Shown piece by piece: positions 52,355-61,700 of a stretch of 64,000 nucleotides of DNA. The notes below the pieces were generated by a model, which did no database searches, had not been told where the DNA came from, and was given only the letters and a program-made list of their open reading frames with translations. Positions within the stretch are counted from its first letter, which is position 1. Every line of letters begins with the position of its first letter. The DNA is from Cryptobacteroides sp964538395 (GTDB lineage Bacteria > Bacteroidota > Bacteroidia > Bacteroidales > UBA932): NCBI GenBank assembly GCA_964538395.1, contig CAZIFT010000001.1, positions 23,386 to 87,385 of the forward strand, read 5' to 3'. The translations under genes were made by a program, and so were the position numbers.

Positions 52355-53497
52355 ATGTGGAAGTTCTCCGAAATACCCGGCAATGAGGCCGTAAAGAAGG
52401 CGCTGCGCGGAATGGTGGACAGCGGCAGGATACCCCAGGCCATGATGCTCTATGAGAATGACGGCTGCGGGGCGTTCGCCCTTGTCATGGCCTTCCTGCA
52501 GTACCTCAACTGCGGCGGCCGCTCCGGCGGAGAACCGTGCTCCGGCTGCCCCTCGTGCAACCAGCACGCCAAGCTCATCTATCCCGACGAGCATTTCACC
52601 TTCCCCGTGACCTCCGGCAACAAGGTGTCGGGAGAGGCTAAGAACCTCACCTGCGACATGTTTTCCGAGTACTGGAGGGAGCTGGCGCTGTCCAATCCCT
52701 GGTTTCTCGAAAGCGACCTCTCCGAGGCTCTCGGCTTCGAGAAGAAGCGCGGGCAGATCCTCAAGGCCGAAGGCTCCTCGATACTCCGCCAGCTGTCCCT
52801 GTCGTCCCTCTCGGACGGCTACAGGAGCGTGGTGATGTATCTCCCGGAGCTGATGAACGCCGAGACCGCCAACATGCTGCTCAAGGCCATCGAGGAGCCG
52901 GACGAGAAGACAGTGTTCATACTCATAACCCATGCGCCCGAGAAGGTGCTTCCCACGATTTCTTCCCGCTGCCAGGGGCTGAGAGTGCTGCCGCTGTCCG
53001 CAGAAGAGGTCGCCGAAGTGCTGGAGAAGCGGTTCGACATAGAGCATGATGCCGCTGTCCGGGCCGCCGCCATTTCCGGCGGAAGTCCTGGGCTGGCTCT
53101 GAGGGAGGTTTCGGAGCGGGACGACATTTCGCTGATCCGCGACCTGCTGCGCGGTCTCATGGAGGCTCTTGTGGCCAGGAACCTGGCCGCCTGTCTCGAC
53201 GCATCGGAAAAGATTGCAGGCATCGAATCACGTGAAAAACAGAAACTTTTCTGTAACTTCGCAGGAGAGCTGTTCAGAAACCTGTTCCTGATGCAGTGCG
53301 GGATGGAGGACATGGTCGCCGTCTCTCCCGAGGAGAAGGAATTCATCCGGAAAATCGCCCCGAAGTGCAGCGCCAATTTCTGCAGAAGGGGGCTGAAGGC
53401 GCTTGACCATGCGTCCCTCATGCTCGGGAGAAACGTCTCCCAGAGAATGATATTCGCCAATTTGACGAACCGGCTTTATCAGTCCGTCGCGGGCTGA
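52355..53497 (+). CDS. holB: DNA polymerase III delta-prime subunit
   Basis: 380 residues. AAA+ clamp-loader subunit. The usual Walker A lysine is missing (YENDGCGAFALVMAF near 29-43), as in other delta-prime subunits. A zinc-finger-like CysX8-CysX2-CysX2-Cys lies in NCGGRSGGEPCSGCPSC (about 48-64). SRC-type ISSRCQGLRV sensor and the delta-prime C-terminal domain follow. In the ricT-trmB neighbourhood. Confidence 0.87.
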   Translation: MWKFSEIPGNEAVKKALRGMVDSGRIPQAMMLYENDGCGAFALVMAFLQYLNCGGRSGGEPCSGCPSCNQHAKLIYPDEHFTFPVTSGNKVSGEAKNLTCDMFSEYWRELALSNPWFLESDLSEALGFEKKRGQILKAEGSSILRQLSLSSLSDGYRSVVMYLPELMNAETANMLLKAIEEPDEKTVFILITHAPEKVLPTISSRCQGLRVLPLSAEEVAEVLEKRFDIEHDAAVRAAAISGGSPGLALREVSERDDISLIRDLLRGLMEALVARNLAACLDASEKIAGIESREKQKLFCNFAGELFRNLFLMQCGMEDMVAVSPEEKEFIRKIAPKCSANFCRRGLKALDHASLMLGRNVSQRMIFANLTNRLYQSVAG

Positions 53498-53544
53498 CCG
53501 GGCGCTGCGGGCATTTCTGAAAACAGCTTCCAAATTGCCCATAT

Positions 53545-54723
53545 ATGGAAAATGAAAATATAAAATATGACTGTTCGCGAGGCTGCGTGATATCCAAGGC
53601 CCCGGACGGAGACGTGACCTGCACCTACAGGCCCGGCTGCTGCAAGCTGATGGACGCCGACTGGCTCAACGGCGTGGAGCAGGAGCAGCTCTCGGACATA
53701 TTCGAGGTGCGGTTCAAGAACACCCGCAAGGGGTTCTACCGCAACGATTCCGGCCAGAGCATCCGCATAGGCGACATAGTCGTGGTGGAGGCCCACAGCG
53801 GCCATGACCTGGGGATAGTCACTCTCGGCGGCTCCGTGATAGCGCGCCAGATGAAGTGCAAGGGAGTCGAGCCGGACAGCGAATTCAGGAGAATCTACCG
53901 CAAGGCCCGCCCGTTCGACATCGAGAACTGGCAGAACGCCATAGCCAGGGAGCAGGACACGATGATCCGCGCAAGGCAGATAGCCGCCGAAATGGGTCTT
54001 GAGATGAAAATCGGCGACGTGGAGTTCCAGGGCGACGGGACCAAGGCCATATTCTATTACATAGCCGACGGCAGGGTGGATTTCCGCCAGCTCATCAAGG
54101 TCTTCGCCGAGGAGTTCCACATCCGCATAGAAATGAAGCAGATCGGCGCCCGCCAGGAGGCCGGACTCATCGGAGGCATAGGCGTATGCGGCAGGGAGCT
54201 GTGCTGCGCCAACTACATCACCAACTTCAAGTCCATCACCACGTCGGCCGCGCGCTGCCAGGACCTTTCGCTCAATCCCCAGAAGCTCGCGGGACAGTGC
54301 GGCAAGCTCAAATGCTGCCTGAACTATGAGGTCGCCGTCTATATGGACGCCCGCTCGCATATCCCCAAGGTGAGCGAGCCGCTCGAGTTCCAGGACGGCC
54401 CGGCCTATCTGGTCAAGACCGACATTCTCCGCGGCATCCTGTACTTCTCCTACGAGAAGAACTCCATAGCGAACACCTATCCCCTTGACGCTGAATCGGT
54501 CAGGGAGATTATCCGCATGAACCGCAACGGCGAGAAGCCCGAGTCCCTGAAGGAGGAGCCGGAGCCCGAGACTCCGGAGTTCCGCACCGCGGTGGGCGAC
54601 GACAGCATCACCCGGTTCGACAACCTTCCCAAGAAGAAGAAAAAGAAGAAAAACGGCGGCCAGCAGGGCGGAAAACGCGGCGGACGCCAGAACAATCCGC
54701 AGAATGGGACACGACAAGCTTAG
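53545..54723 (+). CDS. ricT: PSP1/RicT-like protein
   Basis: 392 residues. PSP1 C-terminal-like domain (about 85-250). Fe-S-ligand-like cysteine pairs in CGRELCCANY (about 212-221) and CGKLKCCLNYE (about 252-262), as in the Y complex of RNA processing in Firmicutes. The tail is Lys-rich (KKKKKKK near 362) and low complexity. RicT naming rests on homology of the cysteine motifs; the partners RicA and RicF are not visible. Overlaps trmB by 20 bases. Confidence 0.82.
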   Translation: MENENIKYDCSRGCVISKAPDGDVTCTYRPGCCKLMDADWLNGVEQEQLSDIFEVRFKNTRKGFYRNDSGQSIRIGDIVVVEAHSGHDLGIVTLGGSVIARQMKCKGVEPDSEFRRIYRKARPFDIENWQNAIAREQDTMIRARQIAAEMGLEMKIGDVEFQGDGTKAIFYYIADGRVDFRQLIKVFAEEFHIRIEMKQIGARQEAGLIGGIGVCGRELCCANYITNFKSITTSAARCQDLSLNPQKLAGQCGKLKCCLNYEVAVYMDARSHIPKVSEPLEFQDGPAYLVKTDILRGILYFSYEKNSIANTYPLDAESVREIIRMNRNGEKPESLKEEPEPETPEFRTAVGDDSITRFDNLPKKKKKKKNGGQQGGKRGGRQNNPQNGTRQA

Positions 54724-55522
54724 AAAGTTCCGCGAGAACGAGACTTTCCGCTGTCTCCTGCAGCCCGACACGGCCTCGCTTCTGGCCCATCCGGAGGAGG
54801 GAGGCTTTGCGCTGAGCCATCATCCCGTGCGCGGAAAATGGAACGGGGAGATGTTCGCGTCGGCCCAGCCCATAGTCCTTGAGCTCGGCTGCGGCAAGGG
54901 GGAATATACCATAGACCTGGCCCTCAGAAGGCCGGACGTCAACTATATCGGCGTGGACATCAAGGGCGCGCGGCTCTGGAAGGGCGCCAAGTTCGCCGAA
55001 GAGCACGGCCTGCCGAACGCCGCCTTCCTCAGGACGAGGATAGAGTTCATCGAGGCCTTTTTCGCTCCTGGCGAGGTGTCCGAGATATGGCTCACCTTCT
55101 CCGACCCCCAGATAAAGAAAGAGAACAACCGCCTCACCAGCCCGGGATTTCTCGCGCGCTACCGCAATTTCCTGAAGCCCGGCGGAATCGTCCATCTCAA
55201 GACCGACAGCCGCTTCCTGCACGAATACAGCAAGGCCGTGGCCGAGGAGAACGGTCTGGAGATTCTGGCCTGCACCGAAGACCTTTACGGCAGGGGAGAG
55301 GAGGATATGGAAAAGAGCGCTCTCGCCTCGGTCTGCGGCGGGGACGCGGTCCGCTCGCTCTTCGAGGTGCGGACTTTCTATGAAAAGATGTTTCTGGCCA
55401 AAGGCCTCAAGATTACCTATCTGTCGTTCAGGATAGACCATGAGGGAGACTATCTCAGCCCCTCCTCCTTCGACAATGACTACTGGCGGGCCTGGGACAA
55501 GGAATCCGGGTCCACCCAGTGA
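54704..55522 (+). CDS. trmB: tRNA (guanine-N7-)-methyltransferase
   Basis: 272 residues. SAM-binding VLELGCGKGEYTIDLA (about 58-73) and the TrmB motifs FSDPQIKKENNRLTSPGFL (about 131-149). Methylates G46 of tRNA. Starts inside the end of ricT; its 3' end overlaps miaA by 43 bases (opposite strands). Confidence 0.9.
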   Translation: MGHDKLRKFRENETFRCLLQPDTASLLAHPEEGGFALSHHPVRGKWNGEMFASAQPIVLELGCGKGEYTIDLALRRPDVNYIGVDIKGARLWKGAKFAEEHGLPNAAFLRTRIEFIEAFFAPGEVSEIWLTFSDPQIKKENNRLTSPGFLARYRNFLKPGGIVHLKTDSRFLHEYSKAVAEENGLEILACTEDLYGRGEEDMEKSALASVCGGDAVRSLFEVRTFYEKMFLAKGLKITYLSFRIDHEGDYLSPSSFDNDYWRAWDKESGSTQ

Positions 55523-56496
55523 ATCACCTTCCCGTCCCGCTCCATCCCGCGGAACCAGGTCATCTGCCTTTTGGCGAACTGATGGATGGCGTTGCCCAGC
55601 AGCGTCTTCATCTCCGCGAGGCTCAGCACTCCTAGCACATACTGGGTCACGAACTTGTATTCCAGCCCGTAATAAATCAGGTCCTGCGTGCGCAATCCCT
55701 TGTCCAGCAGGCCTTTGATTTCGTCGGCCATGCCTTCTTCCATCCTTTCGTCCAGCCTGCGGTCGATTCTCGCGACCCTGTCCTCGCGTGACACCAGGGT
55801 CCCTATGAAATACACCTTCTTGGGCAGGGAGGAGCTTCTCTGCACCGGATGCTCCCTCTCATAGAGGGCGACCTCCAGGGCACGGATGACCCTCCGCTTC
55901 GATTCCAGCACCCCGGCTTCCGTTCCGGGCTTCATGCGGAGCAGCTCGGCCCTCAGCGCGTCGGCGTCCTCGGCCTCCAGCCTTTCCCTCAGCTCCGGGT
56001 CCGGCGGCACATTGGGCAGGGCATAGCCGCAGGTGGCCGCTTCGATGTAAAGCCCTGAGCCTCCGCACAGTACGGGAATGCCCCCGCGCGAGCGGACATC
56101 GGTCCAGGCCGCCTCGAAGTCTTTCTGATAGTCATAGATGCTGTAGCGGTCGCCGGCGTCGGCAATGTCGATGAGGTGGTAGGGAATCTCGCCATATTCG
56201 TCCAGATCCTTGCCGGTTCCTATGTCCATGCCGCGATAGACCTGGCGAGAGTCGGCCGACAGAATCTCCGCCCCGGCGCTCCCGGGCTTCCTGCCGGGGA
56301 CCTCCTTCAGAAGGGCGTTCAGCTTCCGGCACAGGGCCACGGCATAGCGGGTCTTGCCCGAAGCGGTCGGCCCCAGCACGCAGATGAGGTCTATGCTCCC
56401 GTCCAGATACTGTCCGAGAATCTGTCTTATGTCTATGTTTTCCGCCTCCGGAAGCTCCGCCGGCGGCGGCACTCCGGGTCCGGGAATGTTTTCCAT
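55480..56496 (-). CDS. miaA: tRNA dimethylallyltransferase
   Basis: 338 residues from ATG MENIPGPGVP. P-loop LGPTASGKT (about 41-49), LSADSRQVYRGMDIGTGK (about 77-94), and the tRNA-contacting LIYYGLEYK. Isopentenylates A37 of tRNAs. The N-terminal 30 residues are an extension ahead of the P-loop. The last 43 bases overlap trmB. A minus-strand TACCTTGG (56525-56532) may be its -7 box. Confidence 0.93.
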   Translation of the reverse strand: MENIPGPGVPPPAELPEAENIDIRQILGQYLDGSIDLICVLGPTASGKTRYAVALCRKLNALLKEVPGRKPGSAGAEILSADSRQVYRGMDIGTGKDLDEYGEIPYHLIDIADAGDRYSIYDYQKDFEAAWTDVRSRGGIPVLCGGSGLYIEAATCGYALPNVPPDPELRERLEAEDADALRAELLRMKPGTEAGVLESKRRVIRALEVALYEREHPVQRSSSLPKKVYFIGTLVSREDRVARIDRRLDERMEEGMADEIKGLLDKGLRTQDLIYYGLEYKFVTQYVLGVLSLAEMKTLLGNAIHQFAKRQMTWFRGMERDGKVIHWVDPDSLSQARQ

Positions 56497-56554
56497 GATG
56501 TCCTGTCTGTTTACCGTCACCCGGCCAAGGTACGAAATTCTTGTCAAAAATGGC

Positions 56555-56562
56555 TATATTTG
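56555..56562 (+). promoter_or_regulatory. -7 box of smpB
   Basis: TATATTTG, 23 bases upstream of the smpB ATG. No clear -33. Confidence 0.5.
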
Positions 56563-56585
56563 CCGCTCAGCGAGAGCTGCACATT

Positions 56586-57041
56586 ATGCCGAAAGCGAAG
56601 AGTAAAATACAGATATCCAACCGCCGTGCCTCCTTCGACTATGAGTTCCTGGAGACCTACACCGCGGGCATCGTGCTGTCCGGGACGGAAATCAAGTCCA
56701 TCCGGGCGGGCAAGGCGTCTCTGACCGAGTCCTTCTGCTATTTCGACTCCGCCGGCCAGCTCTATGTCAAGGGCATGAACGTGGCCCAGTATTTCTGGGG
56801 CTCATGGGGCCAGCACGAGCAGACCCGCGACCGCAAGCTCCTGCTCACGAAAAAAGAGCTCAGGCATCTCCGCCAGTCGGTCAAGATAAAGGGCCTGACC
56901 ATAGTCGCGATCAAGCTCTTCATCGCCGACAACGGCTATGCCAAGCTGCTGATAGCGCTTGCCAAAGGCAAGAAGGTCTATGACAAGCGCCAGACTATCA
57001 AGGAGAAAGACCTCCGCCGCGAAATGCAGCGCGGCGAATAG
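56586..57041 (+). CDS. smpB: SsrA-binding protein
   Basis: 151 residues from ATG MPKAKSKIQISNRRASFDYE. tmRNA partner in trans-translation: VLSGTEIKSIRAGKASLTESFC and the C-terminal KGKKVYDKRQTIKEKD tail are typical. A longer frame to 56541 includes the promoter region and is rejected. One base separates its stop from the convergent metK stop. Confidence 0.95.
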   Translation: MPKAKSKIQISNRRASFDYEFLETYTAGIVLSGTEIKSIRAGKASLTESFCYFDSAGQLYVKGMNVAQYFWGSWGQHEQTRDRKLLLTKKELRHLRQSVKIKGLTIVAIKLFIADNGYAKLLIALAKGKKVYDKRQTIKEKDLRREMQRGE

Positions 57042-57042
57042 T

Positions 57043-58410
57043 CTATAGTCCGAACTTTTCTCTGATGGGCTCCACGCAGTCGAGCTTCTCCCAGCCGAAG
57101 AACTGCACTTCCTTCTCCACTTCCTTTCCTCCGCGGATGAGTTTCATCTTCTGCGTGTAGGGCTTTCTGCCCATATGGCCGTAGGCCGCGGTGGGTTCGT
57201 AAATCGGGTTTTTCAGCTGGAACTTCTCGATTATGGCGGCCGGCCTCAGGTCGAACAGCTCGGCTATCCTTCCGGCTATCAGTATGTCGGGGGTCGTGTG
57301 CGCCGCAGCGGCGGCCTCGCGCACCTTTTCACATGCAGTGCCGCGGGTGTCCACATAGATGCTCACGGGCTCGGCCACTCCGATGGCATAGGAAAGCTGC
57401 ACCAGCATCTCCTCGGCCACGCCGGCTGCGACCATGTTCTTGGCTATGTGTCTTGCAGCATAGGCCGCGGAACGGTCCACCTTCGAGGGGTCCTTGCCCG
57501 AGAAGGCTCCGCCGCCGTGCGCGCCCTTTCCGCCATAGGTGTCCACTATTATCTTTCTGCCGGTGAGTCCGGTGTCTCCGGCGGGGCCGCCGATGACGAA
57601 CTTTCCGGTCGGGTTCACCATCAGGATGAGGTCGCTGTCAAACATTGCGGCCACATGGGCGGGGAGAGTCTCCTTCACCTTGGGCAGCAGCACTTTGCGC
57701 ACGTCGTTCTCGATTTTTTCGTGCATGGCCTCGTCCACTTCCTTCTGGCCGTATTTCTCCACGGCTGCGGCATAGTCCATCTTGCCGAGACATCCGGCCA
57801 GGAACTCGTCGTGCTGGGTGGAGACCACCACCGTGTGGATTCTCACGGGACGGCCCGTCTCGCTGTCATATTCCACGGTGTACTGGCATTTTGCGTCCGG
57901 CCTCAGATAGGGCATGAGCTCGGGGCTGTGGCGCCTGATGTCGGCCAGCACCTGCAATGTCTTGTGGGCCAGCGCGATGGGCAGAGGCATATATTCTTCG
58001 GTGTCTCTGCAGGCATAGCCGAACATCATTCCCTGGTCTCCGGCGCCCTGGTCCTCCGGCTTCTCGCGGACCACGCCCCTGTTGATGTCGGCGCTCTGCT
58101 CGTGGATGGCCGAAAGCACTCCGCAGGAGTTGCTGTCGAACATGAGGTCGGCCCTGTTGTAGCCTATGCGGCCGATCACGTTACGGACGGTCTGCTGTAT
58201 GTCCACATAGGCGTGGTCGCTGCGGACCTCTCCGCCCACTATCACAAGGCCTGTGGTGCAGAATGTCTCGCAGGCCACCTTGGCTTCGGGGTCCTGACGG
58301 AGAAAATCATCCAGGACTGCGTCCGAAATCTGGTCGGCCACCTTGTCGGGATGTCCCTCGGACACCGACTCGGAGGTGAAAAGGAAAGTTTTTGAAAGTT
58401 TATCGGTCAT
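57043..58410 (-). CDS. metK: S-adenosylmethionine synthetase
   Basis: 455 residues. Forms SAM from methionine and ATP. FTSESVSEGHPDKVADQ (13-29), GAGDQGMMFGYA and GGGAFSGKDPSKVDRSAAY are all intact. Longer than the common 380-400, as in other Bacteroidota MetK. Start chosen at MTDKLSKTFLF; a longer frame would translate the leader. The leader (58411-58560) has a promoter, a SAM-II-like aptamer and a terminator, so SAM probably represses expression. Confidence 0.95.
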   Translation of the reverse strand: MTDKLSKTFLFTSESVSEGHPDKVADQISDAVLDDFLRQDPEAKVACETFCTTGLVIVGGEVRSDHAYVDIQQTVRNVIGRIGYNRADLMFDSNSCGVLSAIHEQSADINRGVVREKPEDQGAGDQGMMFGYACRDTEEYMPLPIALAHKTLQVLADIRRHSPELMPYLRPDAKCQYTVEYDSETGRPVRIHTVVVSTQHDEFLAGCLGKMDYAAAVEKYGQKEVDEAMHEKIENDVRKVLLPKVKETLPAHVAAMFDSDLILMVNPTGKFVIGGPAGDTGLTGRKIIVDTYGGKGAHGGGAFSGKDPSKVDRSAAYAARHIAKNMVAAGVAEEMLVQLSYAIGVAEPVSIYVDTRGTACEKVREAAAAAHTTPDILIAGRIAELFDLRPAAIIEKFQLKNPIYEPTAAYGHMGRKPYTQKMKLIRGGKEVEKEVQFFGWEKLDCVEPIREKFGL

Positions 58411-58451
58411 GATGCTGTATGTTACATTGTCCCGTGCCTGCGGAAGGGCAC

Positions 58452-58477
58452 AAAAAAACTCCGCGCGGAATGCGGAG
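58452..58477 (-). terminator. Attenuator terminator in the metK leader
   Basis: Minus strand: CTCCGC, 7-base loop, GCGGAG, then seven T. Located about 42 bases upstream of the metK ATG. CCGCATTCCG within it (58475-58466) is fully complementary, with one G-U pair, to CGGAATGTGG at the 5' end of the aptamer (58561-58552). Confidence 0.85.
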
Positions 58478-58503
58478 CGTCGTAACAACACAAAAAACCA
58501 AAA

Positions 58504-58561
58504 GTGCAGTTTTTAGCATTTTTTTACGTGGTTGCAAGCAATCAAATCTATCCACATTCCG
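58504..58561 (-). promoter_or_regulatory. Candidate SAM-II-like riboswitch aptamer of metK
   Basis: Minus strand. P1 is GTGG (58555-58552) with CCAC (58531-58528). The loop between them has GATTTGATT and CTTGCAA. The 3' part has AAATGCTAAAAACTGCAC. This order and spacing follow the SAM-II class (P1, a loop with UUGCAA, an A-rich strand with GCUAAAAA forming a pseudoknot). Loop GCA can pair with the 3' UGC, and loop UGC with the 3' GCA. Together with the terminator it would be a transcriptional OFF switch. Recognised by eye, no covariance search done. Confidence 0.72.
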
Positions 58562-58564
58562 GGG

Positions 58565-58596
58565 CAAAGTTACATGCGTCCCGACACATTTCCAAA
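58565..58596 (-). promoter_or_regulatory. Promoter of metK
   Basis: Minus strand: TTTG (58596-58593), 20 bases, TAACTTTG (58572-58565). Expected transcript start is at about 58560, which is the first base of the aptamer. Confidence 0.8.
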
Positions 58597-58700
58597 TTTG
58601 CGGGATGTTTTTTTTCGGCACCGTCAGAAATCTGTACTTAATTGTTACAAATACATATAAAAAATTCAGCTTTTGTATTAAAATTTTAATGAAATAGGTC

Positions 58701-58708
58701 TATCTTTG
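58701..58708 (+). promoter_or_regulatory. -7 box of the Oar-like receptor gene
   Basis: TATCTTTG, 45 bases upstream of the ATG. TTTTG at 58671-58675 is too far to be a standard -33. Confidence 0.5.
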
Positions 58709-58753
58709 CGGCCGGATTGAAGAAGCAATTACTTATTCTATACCTATTATAAG

Positions 58754-61700
58754 ATGAGAAAAGTTCTCAAGAAATTCGTTCTCGCAGTCATCGCACTGAC
58801 TGCCGGAACTGCCGCCTGGTCACAGGTGACAACTTCATCGATTGCCGGAAAGGTGACCGATGCCGAGGGCCCCGTCGCCGGAGCCGCCGTCATCGCTACC
58901 TACACCCCTTCCGGATCAAACTACTACACCGTCACAGACGCAAACGGTGCTTACCGAATCAACTCCATCACCCCTGGCGGTCCCTACACCGTCTCCGTCG
59001 AGATGCTCGGCTACAAGAAGGTGGAGTATTCCGAAGTCTATGCCCCTCTTACTGAGGTGGTCAACATCAACGCCAACCTCGAGGTTGAGTCCATGGGTCT
59101 CGACGCCACGGTCGTCGTGGCCGATGCCGCTTCTTCCAGCATGAACATCGACCGTTCCGGTGTCGGAACAGCCGTGAGCCAGAAGACCATGCAGACTCTC
59201 CCCACCTCTTCACGTACCCTCAACGACGTGCTCAAGCTCACTCCCCAGGCATCCGTGACCTCCAACGGTCTCGCAGTCGGCGGCGGCAACTACCGTTCCT
59301 CCTATGTGACCGTTGACGGCGCAGCCTTCAACAACGCCTTCGGAATCGGCTCCAACCTGCCTGCAGGCGGAACCCCTATTTCCATAGACGCCATCGAGCA
59401 GATGAGCATCAACATCACTCCTTTCGATGTCCGTCAGTCCGGCTTCACCGGCGGCGCCATCAACGCAGTGACCAAGAGCGGTACCAACGAGCTCCACGCC
59501 TCTGTCTACAACTACTACAAGGCTGACGAGGTCACCGGTTACAAGGTCGGCGACGATGAGGTCACCAAGACCAACTACCTCGACAATGTCACAGGTGTGA
59601 CCGTGGGCGCCCCCATCATCAAGAACAAGCTCTTCTTCTTCATCAACTTCGAGTATTCCCTCGACAACACTCCCGGCTCTTCCAAGAGAGTCCGTCAGAA
59701 CGAGAGCGAGGCCTTCGGCGGCAGCACCGGCGTGCTCCGTCCCACCCAGGCCTTCATGGAAGAAGTCAAGTCCTATCTCTCCGAGAAATACGGCTACAAC
59801 CCCGGACGCTATGAGGGATACTCCCTCAAGACTCCCGACTGGAAGCTCCTCGCCCGCGTGGACTGGAACATCAACGACAACAACAAGCTCAACGTCCGCT
59901 ACAGCCAGACGATGAACAAGTATTCGTCTTCCCCTTCCTCTTCGGTGAACCCTCTTTCTCCTAACCCCTACAACAGGAACAACTACGGAAGAACTTCCGC
60001 ATATGCCCAGTATTTCGAGAGCAACCGCTACTATCAGGAGCAGAACTTCATGTCCCTGGCAGCTGAGCTCAACTCCCGCTTCATGGACGGCCGCCTGAAC
60101 AACCTGCTCCGCTTCACCTGGTCTCACCAGAACGAGCCCCGCAGCTTCGTGGGCGGAAACTTCCCTACAGTTGATATCCTCGAGAACATCACCACCGACT
60201 ATTCCGGACAGGATCTCGGCGGAGAGACCAGGGCCGTCATCACTTCCTTCGGTCCCGACCCCTTCACCTATGGTAACCTCCGTGACGTCCACACCATCAT
60301 CGGCACCGACGAGGTGAGCTGGAGAATGGGTGTGCACAACATCATCGCCGGCGCCCAGTTCGAGTGGAACAACACCAAGAACGGCTTCATGCAGGGCGGT
60401 CTCGGCTACTATGTCTATAACTCCTGGGAGGACTTCAAGAACGACGCCACTCCCGCCGCTTTCGCCATCACCCACTCCAACCGTGACGACCTGAAGCAGG
60501 TTTATCCTTCCTTCAAGTATATGCAGGCTTCCTGGTACCTCCAGGACGAGGTGAACTTCAGCGACTGGTTCAAGCTCACCGCAGGTATCCGCTTCGAGCT
60601 CCCGATCTATCCTACTCTCGAGAACAACGAGAACAAGGAGTTCACCGCTCTCGGAACCCCCGGCACCACCCTCTATGGTCACAAGACCTCCGACATGCCC
60701 GGCAGCAGCATCAATGTCTCGCCCCGCGTCGGCTTCAACTGGGATGTCCTTCATAACAGAAGCCTCGTCCTCCGCGGAGGTTCAGGTATCTATACCGGTA
60801 GAATTCCTTTCGTGTGGATCGTGTCCGTGGCCGGCAACAGCAACTGCCTGCAGGCTCAGTACATCACAACCACCAGCAATGTCGGCGGCACCGCAACCGG
60901 AGCTCCCAAGTTCCACACCAATACTTCTGACATCCTCAAGGACCTCTATGGCGGTTCCTTCACCGCTCAGGACCTCTACGCTCCCACCGGAGCCACCGTT
61001 CTGGACAAGAACCTGAAGATGCCCACCACATGGAAGTCTTCCCTCGCTCTCGACATCAGGCTCCCCTGGGGCATCAAGGGTACCGTCGAGGGAATCTACA
61101 ACTACGACATCAATTCGGTCTATGTTGACAAGCTCGGCCTCGTGGAAGGTTCCGGCGTGACTCTCCCCGGAGAGAGCCAGTCCCGTCCCACATGGGTTTC
61201 CGAGGGCCTCAAGAACAGCAAGAACCAGAACGTGAACCCCTACTACATCTACAATGTGAACAATCTTCACGGCTGGTACTACTCTGTGACCGCTCAGCTG
61301 CAGAAGGACTTCCCCTTCGGACTCTCCCTCATGGCAGCTTACACCAGAAGCGACAGCAAGACTCTCTCCGACGGTGTCGGCGACCAGATCAGCTCCGCCT
61401 ACAACACCATGACCTACAACGCCATGGGTTCCAAGACTCCCGAGCTCGGCCACGGCACATATGTGTCGCCTAACCGCGCCATCGCCAATGTGAGCTACAA
61501 GATCCGCGAGGGCAAGCATCTTGCCACCACCCTGGGTCTCTTCTATGAGGGTTACAACTATGGTTACATCAGCGGATACTCCTACACCAGGTATTCCTAC
61601 ACGATGAACAATGTCACCGGTGACGGCGGCGCCAACAACCTGGTCTATATCCCCACAGACTCCGAGCTTAACGCAATGCCCTTCGCCAGCGACGAGAACA

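Noticed and set aside
54630..54670. Lys-rich stretch at the end of ricT as a frameshift
   Set aside because: The frame continues to a proper stop, and basic low-complexity tails are common in this family.
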